Shown here piece by piece: positions 1 to 10,633 of a stretch of DNA of 64,000 nucleotides. Source of the DNA: Undibacterium umbellatum (GTDB lineage Bacteria; Pseudomonadota; Gammaproteobacteria; Burkholderiales; Burkholderiaceae_D); assembly GCF_014284125.1 (NCBI RefSeq), contig NZ_JACOFX010000021.1:24027-88026 (forward strand), read 5' to 3'. The notes beneath the pieces were generated by a model. It saw only the letters and a program-made list of their open reading frames with translations. It did not search any database and was not told where the DNA came from. The stretch's first letter is position 1. Every line of letters starts with the position of its first letter. The position numbers and the translations under genes were made by a program.

Positions 1-3000
1 TTGCCGTTTAGCTTCCTACGGTCTTCAAACTGGGTATAGCCACCTTCGAGCATGGCGACCGTTGCCAGTTGGAAATCGCTATTACGGGTGATTTCTGGTG
101 CCATCAACATGCCACCTGCATTTAGCAGCCTGCGCAGACGACGCAGCAAGACAGGGATATTGCGGCTACGGTGCAAGGCATTGAATGCAATCAGCAGATC
201 GAATTCATATTCCGGCATACCCTGTGTCGCCGCTGCCCGTTCATGTTCAAATACGCGACAGTGGATAGTGTGCAAGGGACTGGCGGCTTGTGCGGCAAAC
301 GCCTGTTCAGCCTGCTCAACCAGGCTGCGCGCGGGGTCAGTCAGCGTATAGTCAATCGTGCAATCACTTAGCTGCGCAAGCAAATCACGTGCTGATGCAC
401 CACTGCGCGCGCCAATTTCCAGTATGCGCAAAGGTCGCCCCAGAAGCTGGGCCACACTGCGTATGGCAGCCGCCAGTGCAACTGTGCAAAGACCGGACAA
501 AGGGTTCATGCGTGTCATTTGTTCTGGGGCCAGAGTGTCATCAGCACCATAAAACACTTCCAGTGCACTGGCCTGGCCGCGCAACACTTCCAACCTTTGA
601 GTTGCACCTGACCGCAGACGTTGCAGGACAGCGCGTGATAAACCGAAGTCCAGTGCTTCTGGAACCAGGGTATTCCAGGCAGCTTCGCTGTCATACTGCG
701 TATTAAGATCGAGGGTGTTTAACCAGCGTTGTGCCAGCACGACCAAGTCTGGTGCCGGTGCCAGCATCTGCAGTAAGTCTTCCTTGTCGCCAACAGTTGC
801 GCCGGCTGCCAGCAAGGTATCGCGCATCATACATTGACCTATATGGTCCATCAGGCTCCAGAACTGCTCCAGTCTCTCGGTTTGTCGCGGATTAGATGTC
901 TGTGCAAAAGTTTGACGACTAATATGCTCAACAGCATTCCAGCGTTCACTGTGCAAGACAGGGTTGCCAGGAAATGCATCGTACAGACTAGTATCGGTGA
1001 TGTTTGGCACGACCCATGCGGCCAGACGCTTGTTGCCACGTGCCGGGCCGACAGCATCGGCAACTGCCTCACGTACACCGGGGTGACTCAAGAGCGCGCT
1101 TTCAATTTCACCCAACTCTATGCGGTTGCCCGCGATTTTGACTTGGAAGTCGCGCCTTCCCAAAAATTCCAGCGTACCATCGCCCCAGTAACGCGCCAGG
1201 TCGCCGGTGCGGTACAGGCGTTCACCATCTACAGGGTGGGTGATAAAACTGGCAGCGGTCTTGGCAGCATCATTTTCATAAGCCACAGCCAGGCCTGTGC
1301 CGCCTATATACAAGTCGCCGCTGACATGGTCTGGGCAATCGCGCAGACGTGTATCCAATACACGATAATGCTGGTTGGCCAGAGGATAGCCATAGGGAAT
1401 AGAGTGCCATTGCGCCGGCAAGACATTTGGCACGATAAACCAGTTGGACCAGATCGATGCCTCGGTTGCACCGCCCATTGCCACCAGTCTTGCCTGTGGT
1501 GCCTGGGAGCGCAGCCGTGCGGGCAGTCCCAGTGCAATCCAGTCACCGCTCAAGAATACCTGGTGCAAACCAGCCAGTGATGCACCGGCAGCTTCCGCTT
1601 CATCAAGCAAGAGTTCAAGCAGGGCAGGGACCGAATTCCAGATGGTGACACGATGACGCAACAGCAAATCCAGCCAATGCGCTGGGTCGCGTGTGCCACT
1701 TGCTGCTGGCAACACCAGTGCTGCACCGGTAGCAAAAATACCGAACAGGTCATACACGGACAAATCGAAATACAACGAAGACAGTCCCAGCACCCGGTCA
1801 GTATTGCTGATATCAAAACGGCGGTTGATATCCAGCACAGTATTCACAGCTCCACGATGATCAATCAATACCCCTTTGGGGATGCCTGTTGAACCCGAGG
1901 TGTAGATGACATAAGCATGGTCTGTCACTGCACGTTCAATGTGCGGGAAGCTGGCGGGCCAGGCTTGAGTCGCAACCTGGCCGGCATCAAGCACTGTCAC
2001 TTCGCGTCCGGCACACATTTCCTGCACGATGGGCAGGCAATCTGCCTGTGTCACTACCAGTTTTATATGGCTACCATCAAGTATTGCCTGCAAGCGTGCG
2101 GCGGGCACATCTGCGTCCACCGGCACATATACGCAGGCAGAAGCCAGGATACCCAGGCAGGCAGCTATCTGTTCTGGCCCCTTGCGCATGACGATGGCAA
2201 TACGGTCGCTGCGTGTAGCGCCATGCCGCAACAAGCCATTTGTCAGACGCAGGGACCAGTCTGCCAGTTCTGCATAAGACCATTGTTGCTCATGGGCGAT
2301 CATGGCTATGGCTTGCGGGCTGCGTTGCGCCTGCTCAAAGAATAGCTGATCAAGGCAACGTTCAGGCATGGCGGCGGTGCTGGCATTGACTTGGGCGCGT
2401 ATCGCTTGCTGTGTTTGTGGCAGTAGTGCAGGCAACGCCTGTTGCCATGCCAGTGGTTGTGTGGCCAGTTTTTCTAGCAGGCCGTGGTAAGCATTGAACA
2501 TGGCATCCAGTGTGCCTGGCTGGAACAGGGCATCGACAGCATCCCAGTTATAAATCAATGCGCCATTGAGTTCACATGCTTGATGATCCAGCCAGACTTG
2601 CGGGGTTTGGCTGATACCATAGACGACGTTGCCGAGTGCACTATCCGGTGCAGCACCCTTGGTTGGGTCATTCATGCCCAGTTGACTGGTGAAAACGACA
2701 GGCATGGCAATCGCGTCCTGCCGTTCTCGGCCACGGTTCCATTCACGCATGACATCGACGGCGCTGAAAGCCCGATGCTGCAAATGTTCAAGCACTGTGC
2801 CATTGACGGCAGCCGCGCGCTGGCCAAATGGCAAGGCCTCGCTGCAGTCGAGTGGCAGCAGGGTAACTGCCGTAAAATCACCAAGCAGACGCGGCACATC
2901 GGCATGCCACGGAAGGCGGTCAAAAATAGTCAGGTTAAGCGTGAATTGCGGTTCTGCACTCCAGGCTGCCAGCACTTCGGCAAAAACTGCGATCAGCAAT

Positions 3001-6000
3001 GACGCTGGAGTACAACCGGCCTGGGCGGCCTGGTCGCGCAAGCTTTGCCATAGTGGTGCCGCCAGTTGCTGTTGTCTGCGCGAAAATGTCGGGCTGGTCT
3101 GGCGCAAGGCCTCAGTTCGCAAAGGCAGTTGTGGCGCTGGTGGCAGGGCAGGGATGCGTTCCAGCCAGAATGCTTTGGCAGATTCGCGCTCGGCACGGCG
3201 CTCGCTACTGTGTACGTATTTGGCCAGCACATAATCACGGAAGGAAATCTGAAATGGCAATAAACCGGCAAGTTGCATATCCCCTTTTGCCTGGTACAGT
3301 GCCGCCAGTTCTTCCCAGATGATCTGACCGCTGGTGGCATCGTTGATCAGCATGTCTATGCCAATGTGCAATCTGACGCTACCTTCAGGAAGTCGGCTAG
3401 CACGGAGGTCAAACAGGGGCCATTTCGCCGCATCCATCACTTGATGCGACATGATTTCACGCCATGCTGTGCAATGTGCATCAGCAGCGCTCTGATCGGC
3501 ATCAGTCAGATCAGCTACCCGGAAGGCATAGCTAGGTACTGTAGGCAGCACTCGTTGTAGGCCATCTTCAGCAATGACCAGACGCAGTGCACTGTGGCGG
3601 GCAACAAGCATATTCCAGCAACGTTCCAGCAAGTCCAGGTCCAGCCCGTTTGGTGCGTCAGCTTCCAGGTAGGCATGACAAGCTACACCACCGAGTCCAT
3701 AGTGGCTGTGACGACCTATCCAATATGCGTGTTGCAATTCAGTCAACTGGAAAGGCGAGTTTGCATTGGCGGGGTCGGCAATGATTTGTTCTGCTTCTTT
3801 CTGAGCACGACTCTCTGGTAGTTGTTTGCCAAGTTGTTCGATTAAATAGTCCGTCAGGCCTTGTGGCGTATTGCGTTCAAAAATGGCTTTCAGTTCACAT
3901 TTGATACCCAGACTCGCTTCGCAACGGCGAGAGAAATCCATGACCAGTATTGAATCCATACCTAGTTTTAGCAGTTGAATATCTGGTGTCAGTTGTGCCG
4001 GTGGAATGCGCAAGGTGCGCGCAAGTTCTGCAATCACAAAGGCATGCGCAGCTGCCTGGCGTGCCTGTTCATCCAGCGCATGCAGGGCGCTGGGCGTATC
4101 TGCCGTTACGGAAACAGCGATTGCATTTGCCTGACTGGCACTCAGGCAACGCTTGAAAGTGTTGGCCGGGTTATACAGCGCATACAGGGGAACAAATTGT
4201 TGCCAGTCGACATCGACGGCGACGCAAGTGCCGTCATCTGTTTCATGCTCGCCGCCTAATAGTTCGTCCAGCGTGGCGAGATAACGGGCGGGTGCCAGCC
4301 TCCTTATGCCTGCTGCCCGCAATAATTGCAGCAAGTCTTCATCCACTTCCGACATGCCAGCACCGCCACCCCAGGGGCCCCAGGCAATTGCCAGGGAAGG
4401 CAAGCCCTGGTGGTGACGCATGCGCGCCAGTGCGTCCTGGTAGGCATTGGCAGCGCCATAAGGAATTTGCAAGCGCGAACCCCAGATGCCGGAAATGGAA
4501 GTGAAGCAGACAAAGTAATCCAGTGCACGCTTACACGTATGTTCATGCAATAGCCATGCACCTTGTATCTTGGCGCGGCTGACTGCCTGGTAATCCTCAT
4601 TCGTGATCGTGGCCAGGTCATTGAAACGGCTGGTACCTGCACAATGGAAGACACCGGCAAGGCTGAAGCCGCTATCCTGCTCCATGCCAGTGATGTGGGC
4701 AAATACTCGCTCCATGTCATCTTCATCTGCCACGTCGGCATCAATATGAGTAATCTGTATGCCCTGGGCTTTCAATAAGGCAAGTCGTGCCTGCCAGCCC
4801 GAAGGTGCAGCGCGGCGTGCTAGCAACACCAGGTGACGTGCGCCACGGGTTGCGAGCCAGTCTGTAGCATGACGGCCCAGTGCACCGTAGGCACCGGCCA
4901 CAAGATAGATGCCATCCTGTTTCAGCACTGGTGGCAGTGCCACTTTTGGCGATTGTGCAGCGACATGCTCAAGACGCGGGTGCAACCACAGTCCTTTACG
5001 CAAGGCTACGGCTTCTTCATGGCCAAATAAGGGGAGCAGGGCTGGTACGGCAGCTGCGAACGGCATCAGGCCAGCATCACTGTCCGCCAGTAGCCAGCGT
5101 GGACCTGGATATTCAAGTGCCAGCGCCCGTGCTGCGCCCCAAAGCGAGGCTTGCAAAGGATTGCCTGAAGTTCCTGCAATTGCCTGTCCTGAATTGGTTG
5201 GCAGCAGGATGCGTGGTTTCTTCTGAAGGTGTTGCAGTACCTTGACAAATTCAGTCAACTGCCAGCCTTGTTGATCAGCCAGTGTCACGTGCTCAGCCTG
5301 TGTATGCCAGCTATTGAGATAAATGACGACATCGCTGTCTCCTAGCTGTACTGCTGCCAGTGGCCATTCATCTGCCGTCAATGAGTAGGTAGTGGCACCA
5401 TTGGCTTCCAATTCGGCAGCAAAGGCGGCAGTATGCGAAATATCGCCACCTAGCAGGAAATAACGCTGCGCATGTGTCTCATTTTTTGCCAGTGTGAAGT
5501 GTTCCCACTGTATGGCGTATAGGTCAACTGGCTTTGCTGCGGCGCGCTCTGGCTGCGGTTGCAGTTGCAACGGCAGACGTGGCGCATCATCGTCATAATC
5601 TAGCCAATAGCTTTGGCGTTCAAACGGGTAACGTGGCAAGCTACGAGGAGATGGCAGGCTGCCAGAGAATACATGGTCCCAGTCAAAATCCTGTCCGCTG
5701 ATATACAGTGCAACGCAGGCATCGCCTATGGCGACAAGATCACTGCCACTACGGCGCAAGCTTGCCAGGCAATTGACAGCATGCGGCCATTGCTGCACAG
5801 CCTGATTACGCTGTGCCACGGCACTCAGAATCGCGTTCGGACCTATTTCCAAAAGAATGTCGCAGGCGCTGACGGCATTTTGCAAGGCCTGGTCAAAGCG
5901 TACTGGCTGGCGTGCGTGATTTGTCCAATAGGCTGCATCTGGTGCCTGCGTAAGCAATTCGCCTGTGAGGCTGGAACAGAGCGCAATGTGAGGTGCTTGC

Positions 6001-9000
6001 ATCTCTTGCGCGGCACACTCGCTTTCCCATGCAGCTAGCATGGGATCAAGCAAGGGAGAATGGAAGGCATGAGATACCTGCAAGGAACGGGCATGTAGTT
6101 GCTGCGCAGTCAGCAAGGCTTGTACTGCTTCTATCGCTGCCGAAGAGCCAGAAAACACCACGTCCTGCGGGCCATTGTAGGCTGCGATAGCAATCTCGCT
6201 GGCATAGTCAGCATGCAATCCGGCCAGCACGGCAAGTGCCTGCTCTGGCGTTGCCCGCGCCGCCAGCATGGCACCACCAGCAGGTAGTGCTTGCATCAAA
6301 ACGCCACGCTTGACGATCAGACGCGCGGCCTGCTCCAGTGTCAGTGCACCGGCGATGACCATGCCTGCGAATTCACCTATGGAGTGGCCGAGCACGATAC
6401 TTGGCTGCACGCCAAAAGCCTGCCACATTTTCGCCAAGGCATAGCCAAGCGCAAACAGCGCAGGTTGAGCAAATGCGGTTTGTTGCAGGCGCACGTCGTA
6501 TGCATCATCATGCATCAGGGTGATGACTGACATACCCAGATCAGTTGCGAGCGCTGCATCAACAGCATCCAGCGCCTGACGGAAATCACGCTGCTGCGCA
6601 TACAGTTCACGTGCCATGCCACTATATTGTGAGCCTTGACCGGTGAACAGAAAGCCTATTCTTGGATTGCGCATTGCTTCTGTCGCTGTATATTCTGGTG
6701 CTGCCAGTTGTTGCAAGCCGTTAGCCAGTTCTTCGCGGTTGGATGCCAGCACAGCGGCACGCATGCCATGATGTTCACGCTGGCGTGCCATTCCACGGGC
6801 CATTGCAGGCAAGTCGTCATAGCCAGCCAAATTTCCTGCATAGCTGGAGGCCAGCATGCGCAATGATTCTGGTGAGCGCGCTGACAGCAGGAAAAGTTGC
6901 GGTGCAGTGATTTTTTCTGATGGTTTGGCGCTGGACATCAAAGGTGCCTGTTCCAGCAAGACATGGGCTATGGTTCCGGCGAAACCATATGAGGTCACTC
7001 CCGCGCGCCGCAAAACCTGGCGCTTGGGCCAGTTGATAGTTTGTTCAGGCACCCGCGCAGGAATCAGATCTAGGTTAATCAATGGATTGACTTCATGCAA
7101 TTCAACCGCAGGTGGCAATTTTCCATGTTCGATGGCGAGTATGGTCTTTACCAGGCCTGCGGCACCGGCGGCAGCTTCCAGGTGACCAATATTGGTCTTG
7201 ACTGACCCCAGCCATAAAGGGTCGTCAAGGTCTCGTCCGCGGAAAACATCAGCGACGGATTGATATTCAATCGGGTCACCCAGACGGGTGCCTGTGCCAT
7301 GCAATTCTATGTAATCGATATCGGCGGGTGTCAGTCCGGCCTTTTTAAGCGCCAGAGTCAACAGGCGTTGCTGGGCAGCTCCATTCGGTGCTGACAGGCT
7401 GCTACCTGCGCCGTCCTGACGTACCGTCGTGTCGCGGATGACGGCACGTATGGCATCACCATCGGCAAGTGCATCGGACAAGCGTTTCAGTACCAGCACC
7501 ACACATCCTTCGCCCCGCACATAACCGTCGGCGCGTGCATCCAGCGTCTTGCAACGTCCATCAGGGGCCAGCATGCCCGCCTTGTGCAATACCAGATCAA
7601 CTTCAGGCAATAACTGCAATTTAACGCCAGCAGCGAGTGATAAACCAGATTCACGCGCCCGCAAGCTTTGTACTGCCAGATGCAAGGCACTATGTGAAGC
7701 CGAGCAGGCAGTATCTACTGCCATGGAAGGACCTTCCCAGCCAAAACTAAAAGACAGGCGGCCGCAGGCAGCAGCAAACGAAGTGCCTGTGCCCCAATAA
7801 GCATCGAAGTGCGATGGTTCTCCACTGATGAAAGGTAGGTGACCATAGTCACCTGTACCAATGCCAACAAACACACCAGTGTCGCTGCCGCGCAAGACAG
7901 AAGGGCGCTGACCTGCATCTTCCAGCGCATGCCAGGCCACTTCAAGTAGCAGGCGCTGCTGGGGATCTGTGTTCATTGCTTCACGCGGTGACATGCCAAA
8001 AAAAGCGGCGTCAAACTGATCTACCTGATTCAGGTAAGCACCGAAACCGGGTATATCTTCACGGGTGCGGAAACGTTCTGACGGCGCAGGGCGTATGGCA
8101 CAGCCGCCTTGTTCCAGCATTTCCCAGAATGCTTCATCGCTGTTGGCATCTTGCCCATCCTGGCCAGGCAGGCGAAATGCCATGCCAATGACGGCGATGG
8201 CTTCTTTGTCTACCGAAGCGTGAGATGCTTTTTCTGTATCAATATCCGGAGCGGAAGAAACAGTAGACTTGTTATCGGTAGCGAGTGGCAAGCGTGCTTG
8301 AGTTATCACGGCAGTCTGCAGGTGCACTGCCAGTTCAGTCAGACTGGGGTGATCGAATATCACGTTGTCAGGCAATTTTATGCCGAGAGATTTTGCCGCG
8401 TTTGCGACCAGGCGCGCTGCCGACATAGAATCCAGGCCATAATTGAACAGGCTCGTGTCAGGATGTATTGTTCTTGCTGTGACCGTACCCAGTATGGCAG
8501 CAGCTTCGTTTGCCAGCCAGTTGCGCAAGTGCTGATGACGTTGCACCAATGACAGCGGGCGCAACTTATCCAGCAAACCTGTGTCACCAGATGTTTCTGA
8601 TACTTGATGAGCTTTTATCACATGTTGATACAGGACTGGTAAGCTACCATCAAGATAAGACTGACGCACAGCAGCACGCCTTACCTTGCCACTGGTTGTG
8701 CGCGGCAAAGTGCCTTTGCGTATCAGTACGACTGCATGGCTGCTTAGTTGATGTTCTTCCGCTACTGCTGTTCGGATGGTGTTGATTATTTGCTGGTAGT
8801 CGACATCAGCCCGCTTCGTGACCTCCTGCACAATGACCAGGTGCTCTGTTTGTTCGTCACCCTGAGTGACTGAGAATGCCGCGCCGCTTTCCGGAACTGT
8901 GGCCTCATGACTGCGGCCACTGGTGACTTCTATATCGTTCGGATAATGGCACTGTCCGCGAAACAGCAGCATGTCCTTGAGTCGGCCGGTGACAAATAAA

Positions 9001-10427
9001 TGCCCCTCATGCATGAAACCCATGTCACCAGTACGCAGGTAGGGCTTGCTGTCTTCTTCATTGATATTGATGCTAGCTATGCATGCCCCAAAGATATCGC
9101 GATTCAGTTCAGGTTTGTTCCAGTAACCGCCAGCAACGGCGGGGCCATTGATCCAGATTTCTCCAACCTGGTCTTCAGCCATTGCTGCATGGGTTTCGGG
9201 GTTGACGATGCGCACATCCTGGCCACCAAAATCATTGCCATTGCTGGTGTAGCGTCGCATGCCTGTGTCGGCATTTTCTTCGAGGGCTGGACTGACGACA
9301 GCATGCCCTCGTTCCAGTTTCGCTTTGTCCACATCAATGAAATATGGATCATGGTCGTCAACATGAGCCGTCACCAGTAAGGTCGCTTCCGCCAGACCAT
9401 AAGCGGGTTTGATGGCTGTGCGGCGCAAGCCTTGCTCAGCAAATGTGGCATAAAAGCTTTTTATCTGAGTGGGCAATACAGGTTCGGCCGCAGGCATCAG
9501 GCAAGTTACAGATGCCAAGTCGATGGTAGCCAGTCTGTGTGGCGCTGTTTTAGCTTCATCAGCACACAGGCGCAAAGCGAATGAAGGGCATGGTAGAGCA
9601 GTGGCGCGCTCACGCGTTGCTAGTTCCAACCAGCGCAAAGGGTCGGCAGCAAAGGCCATCGGTGCCATATAGACAGCCCGGCCCCCATAGGCAAGCGGCA
9701 GCAATATGCCCATGATCAAACCCAGATCGTGGAACAGTGGCAACCAGCTGGCAATGACTGTATTACTGGCTGGACGGGTGTTGACTGCGGTCAGTCGTCC
9801 CAAAAATTCTAGATTGTGCAGCATGGGGCCGTGACGGTTGACTACCCCTTTAGGCTGACCAGTCGAACCTGAGGTGTACTGCAGGAAGGCCAGTGCCGTG
9901 CCATTCAGTGCGGGACGTTGCCAGATTTGCGAACTTTCTTCCTGTAAATCCTCCAGTTGCAGCAAACGCAAACCATGTTCATTGGCAAAAGCTTGCAGGT
10001 CGCTGCCACTTGCATCAGTAACTTGCTGGTTGCTGATGACCAGGGTTGGCCTGCAATCACGTGTAATGTCGCCCAGCTTTGGCAGCACGCGTCTAACTCT
10101 GGCAGCACCCGGTAAATTAACTGGCACACCAGTGACTCCGGCATAAAAACAGGCCAGCAAGGAGACTACATAATCTATGCCTGATGGAAAGAGGATCAGC
10201 GCACTGTCACCCGGATTTGTGCATTGCTGCAGGCTGGCGGCGCAACACTTTACGCGTTCTGACAAGGCAGAATAAGTCAGGCGCACATCATCATTGATAT
10301 CTGTGCCTACCGCGCGCTGGCCTATAAAGCATAGGGCTTCGGCATCGGGCTGGTGCAGTGCATGATGTTCTATCCAGTCAACCAGAGTCGGGTGCTGGCT
10401 CAAAGAGATGGCAGGTGTATTGGTCAT
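1..10427 (-). CDS. Hybrid FAAL-PKS-NRPS siderophore megasynthase (partial; continues past the left edge)
   Basis: The reading frame is open from ATG at 10427 to base 1 (about 3,475 residues, no stop), so the C-terminus lies outside the window. Domains read in order: FAAL with LQYTSGSTG (residues 1 to ~590); ACP with GLDSM, Ser667; KS with DTACSAS, Cys908; AT with GHSIGE, Ser1349; KR with GAYGALG near 1836 and SISG/YGAANAY, no dehydratase; ACP with GMDSI, Ser2159; heterocyclization domain with DMLINDATS (DxxxxDxxS) at 2358-2366; adenylation domain with YTSGSTG near 2841. Its pocket residues D, L, Y, N, S, I and W resemble the cysteine code. After GNRIELGEIE a methyltransferase-like domain (LEIGARSG) is inserted, as in HMWP2 and PchE. 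The order matches that reported for micacocidin synthesis, where a FAAL loads a fatty acid and an iterative PKS makes a 6-alkylsalicylate. The product here is inferred. It is divergent from the receptor operon, with a Fur box between. Confidence 0.93.
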   Translation of the reverse strand, partial: MTNTPAISLSQHPTLVDWIEHHALHQPDAEALCFIGQRAVGTDINDDVRLTYSALSERVKCCAASLQQCTNPGDSALILFPSGIDYVVSLLACFYAGVTGVPVNLPGAARVRRVLPKLGDITRDCRPTLVISNQQVTDASGSDLQAFANEHGLRLLQLEDLQEESSQIWQRPALNGTALAFLQYTSGSTGQPKGVVNRHGPMLHNLEFLGRLTAVNTRPASNTVIASWLPLFHDLGLIMGILLPLAYGGRAVYMAPMAFAADPLRWLELATRERATALPCPSFALRLCADEAKTAPHRLATIDLASVTCLMPAAEPVLPTQIKSFYATFAEQGLRRTAIKPAYGLAEATLLVTAHVDDHDPYFIDVDKAKLERGHAVVSPALEENADTGMRRYTSNGNDFGGQDVRIVNPETHAAMAEDQVGEIWINGPAVAGGYWNKPELNRDIFGACIASININEEDSKPYLRTGDMGFMHEGHLFVTGRLKDMLLFRGQCHYPNDIEVTSGRSHEATVPESGAAFSVTQGDEQTEHLVIVQEVTKRADVDYQQIINTIRTAVAEEHQLSSHAVVLIRKGTLPRTTSGKVRRAAVRQSYLDGSLPVLYQHVIKAHQVSETSGDTGLLDKLRPLSLVQRHQHLRNWLANEAAAILGTVTARTIHPDTSLFNYGLDSMSAARLVANAAKSLGIKLPDNVIFDHPSLTELAVHLQTAVITQARLPLATDNKSTVSSAPDIDTEKASHASVDKEAIAVIGMAFRLPGQDGQDANSDEAFWEMLEQGGCAIRPAPSERFRTREDIPGFGAYLNQVDQFDAAFFGMSPREAMNTDPQQRLLLEVAWHALEDAGQRPSVLRGSDTGVFVGIGTGDYGHLPFISGEPSHFDAYWGTGTSFAAACGRLSFSFGWEGPSMAVDTACSASHSALHLAVQSLRARESGLSLAAGVKLQLLPEVDLVLHKAGMLAPDGRCKTLDARADGYVRGEGCVVLVLKRLSDALADGDAIRAVIRDTTVRQDGAGSSLSAPNGAAQQRLLTLALKKAGLTPADIDYIELHGTGTRLGDPIEYQSVADVFRGRDLDDPLWLGSVKTNIGHLEAAAGAAGLVKTILAIEHGKLPPAVELHEVNPLINLDLIPARVPEQTINWPKRQVLRRAGVTSYGFAGTIAHVLLEQAPLMSSAKPSEKITAPQLFLLSARSPESLRMLASSYAGNLAGYDDLPAMARGMARQREHHGMRAAVLASNREELANGLQQLAAPEYTATEAMRNPRIGFLFTGQGSQYSGMARELYAQQRDFRQALDAVDAALATDLGMSVITLMHDDAYDVRLQQTAFAQPALFALGYALAKMWQAFGVQPSIVLGHSIGEFAGMVIAGALTLEQAARLIVKRGVLMQALPAGGAMLAARATPEQALAVLAGLHADYASEIAIAAYNGPQDVVFSGSSAAIEAVQALLTAQQLHARSLQVSHAFHSPLLDPMLAAWESECAAQEMQAPHIALCSSLTGELLTQAPDAAYWTNHARQPVRFDQALQNAVSACDILLEIGPNAILSAVAQRNQAVQQWPHAVNCLASLRRSGSDLVAIGDACVALYISGQDFDWDHVFSGSLPSPRSLPRYPFERQSYWLDYDDDAPRLPLQLQPQPERAAAKPVDLYAIQWEHFTLAKNETHAQRYFLLGGDISHTAAFAAELEANGATTYSLTADEWPLAAVQLGDSDVVIYLNSWHTQAEHVTLADQQGWQLTEFVKVLQHLQKKPRILLPTNSGQAIAGTSGNPLQASLWGAARALALEYPGPRWLLADSDAGLMPFAAAVPALLPLFGHEEAVALRKGLWLHPRLEHVAAQSPKVALPPVLKQDGIYLVAGAYGALGRHATDWLATRGARHLVLLARRAAPSGWQARLALLKAQGIQITHIDADVADEDDMERVFAHITGMEQDSGFSLAGVFHCAGTSRFNDLATITNEDYQAVSRAKIQGAWLLHEHTCKRALDYFVCFTSISGIWGSRLQIPYGAANAYQDALARMRHHQGLPSLAIAWGPWGGGAGMSEVDEDLLQLLRAAGIRRLAPARYLATLDELLGGEHETDDGTCVAVDVDWQQFVPLYALYNPANTFKRCLSASQANAIAVSVTADTPSALHALDEQARQAAAHAFVIAELARTLRIPPAQLTPDIQLLKLGMDSILVMDFSRRCEASLGIKCELKAIFERNTPQGLTDYLIEQLGKQLPESRAQKEAEQIIADPANANSPFQLTELQHAYWIGRHSHYGLGGVACHAYLEADAPNGLDLDLLERCWNMLVARHSALRLVIAEDGLQRVLPTVPSYAFRVADLTDADQSAADAHCTAWREIMSHQVMDAAKWPLFDLRASRLPEGSVRLHIGIDMLINDATSGQIIWEELAALYQAKGDMQLAGLLPFQISFRDYVLAKYVHSSERRAERESAKAFWLERIPALPPAPQLPLRTEALRQTSPTFSRRQQQLAAPLWQSLRDQAAQAGCTPASLLIAVFAEVLAAWSAEPQFTLNLTIFDRLPWHADVPRLLGDFTAVTLLPLDCSEALPFGQRAAAVNGTVLEHLQHRAFSAVDVMREWNRGRERQDAIAMPVVFTSQLGMNDPTKGAAPDSALGNVVYGISQTPQVWLDHQACELNGALIYNWDAVDALFQPGTLDAMFNAYHGLLEKLATQPLAWQQALPALLPQTQQAIRAQVNASTAAMPERCLDQLFFEQAQRSPQAIAMIAHEQQWSYAELADWSLRLTNGLLRHGATRSDRIAIVMRKGPEQIAACLGILASACVYVPVDADVPAARLQAILDGSHIKLVVTQADCLPIVQEMCAGREVTVLDAGQVATQAWPASFPHIERAVTDHAYVIYTSGSTGIPKGVLIDHRGAVNTVLDINRRFDISNTDRVLGLSSLYFDLSVYDLFGIFATGAALVLPAASGTRDPAHWLDLLLRHRVTIWNSVPALLELLLDEAEAAGASLAGLHQVFLSGDWIALGLPARLRSQAPQARLVAMGGATEASIWSNWFIVPNVLPAQWHSIPYGYPLANQHYRVLDTRLRDCPDHVSGDLYIGGTGLAVAYENDAAKTAASFITHPVDGERLYRTGDLARYWGDGTLEFLGRRDFQVKIAGNRIELGEIESALLSHPGVREAVADAVGPARGNKRLAAWVVPNITDTSLYDAFPGNPVLHSERWNAVEHISRQTFAQTSNPRQTERLEQFWSLMDHIGQCMMRDTLLAAGATVGDKEDLLQMLAPAPDLVVLAQRWLNTLDLNTQYDSEAAWNTLVPEALDFGLSRAVLQRLRSGATQRLEVLRGQASALEVFYGADDTLAPEQMTRMNPLSGLCTVALAAAIRSVAQLLGRPLRILEIGARSGASARDLLAQLSDCTIDYTLTDPARSLVEQAEQAFAAQAASPLHTIHCRVFEHERAAATQGMPEYEFDLLIAFNALHRSRNIPVLLRRLRRLLNAGGMLMAPEITRNSDFQLATVAMLEGGYTQFEDRRKLNG

Positions 10428-10516
10428 CGTTTTTCTCTATATCAGTTGGCATGGCGGAAACTGGCCCGGTTTGCTGGATTGCTTATGGCTTTTCCGCATT
10501 AGCATATGAATATCTT

Positions 10517-10535
10517 CTAAATGAGAATGATTATC
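10517..10535. promoter_or_regulatory. Fur box in the divergent synthase/receptor promoter region
   Basis: The 19-bp stretch CTAAATGAGAATGATTATC matches the classical Fur consensus (GATAATGATAATCATTATC) at about 14 of 19 positions. It sits about 90 bp upstream of the megasynthase start (minus strand) and about 100 bp upstream of the receptor start (plus strand), so one site could repress both operons when iron is plentiful. Iron control is inferred from the match and the siderophore context. Confidence 0.75.
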
Positions 10536-10633
10536 AATTAAAAGTACCGATTACGATATTTTTTGCACCGATCACGGTAGTGCGCCGCGGAAATGCCGTA
10601 GATACTGCGGCCACTGATCAAAGAGGAGTGGAA

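Noticed and set aside
52..10146. Many short plus- and minus-strand frames across the first 10 kb
   Set aside because: All are shadows of the single continuous minus-strand megasynthase frame, which carries every PKS/NRPS motif in order.
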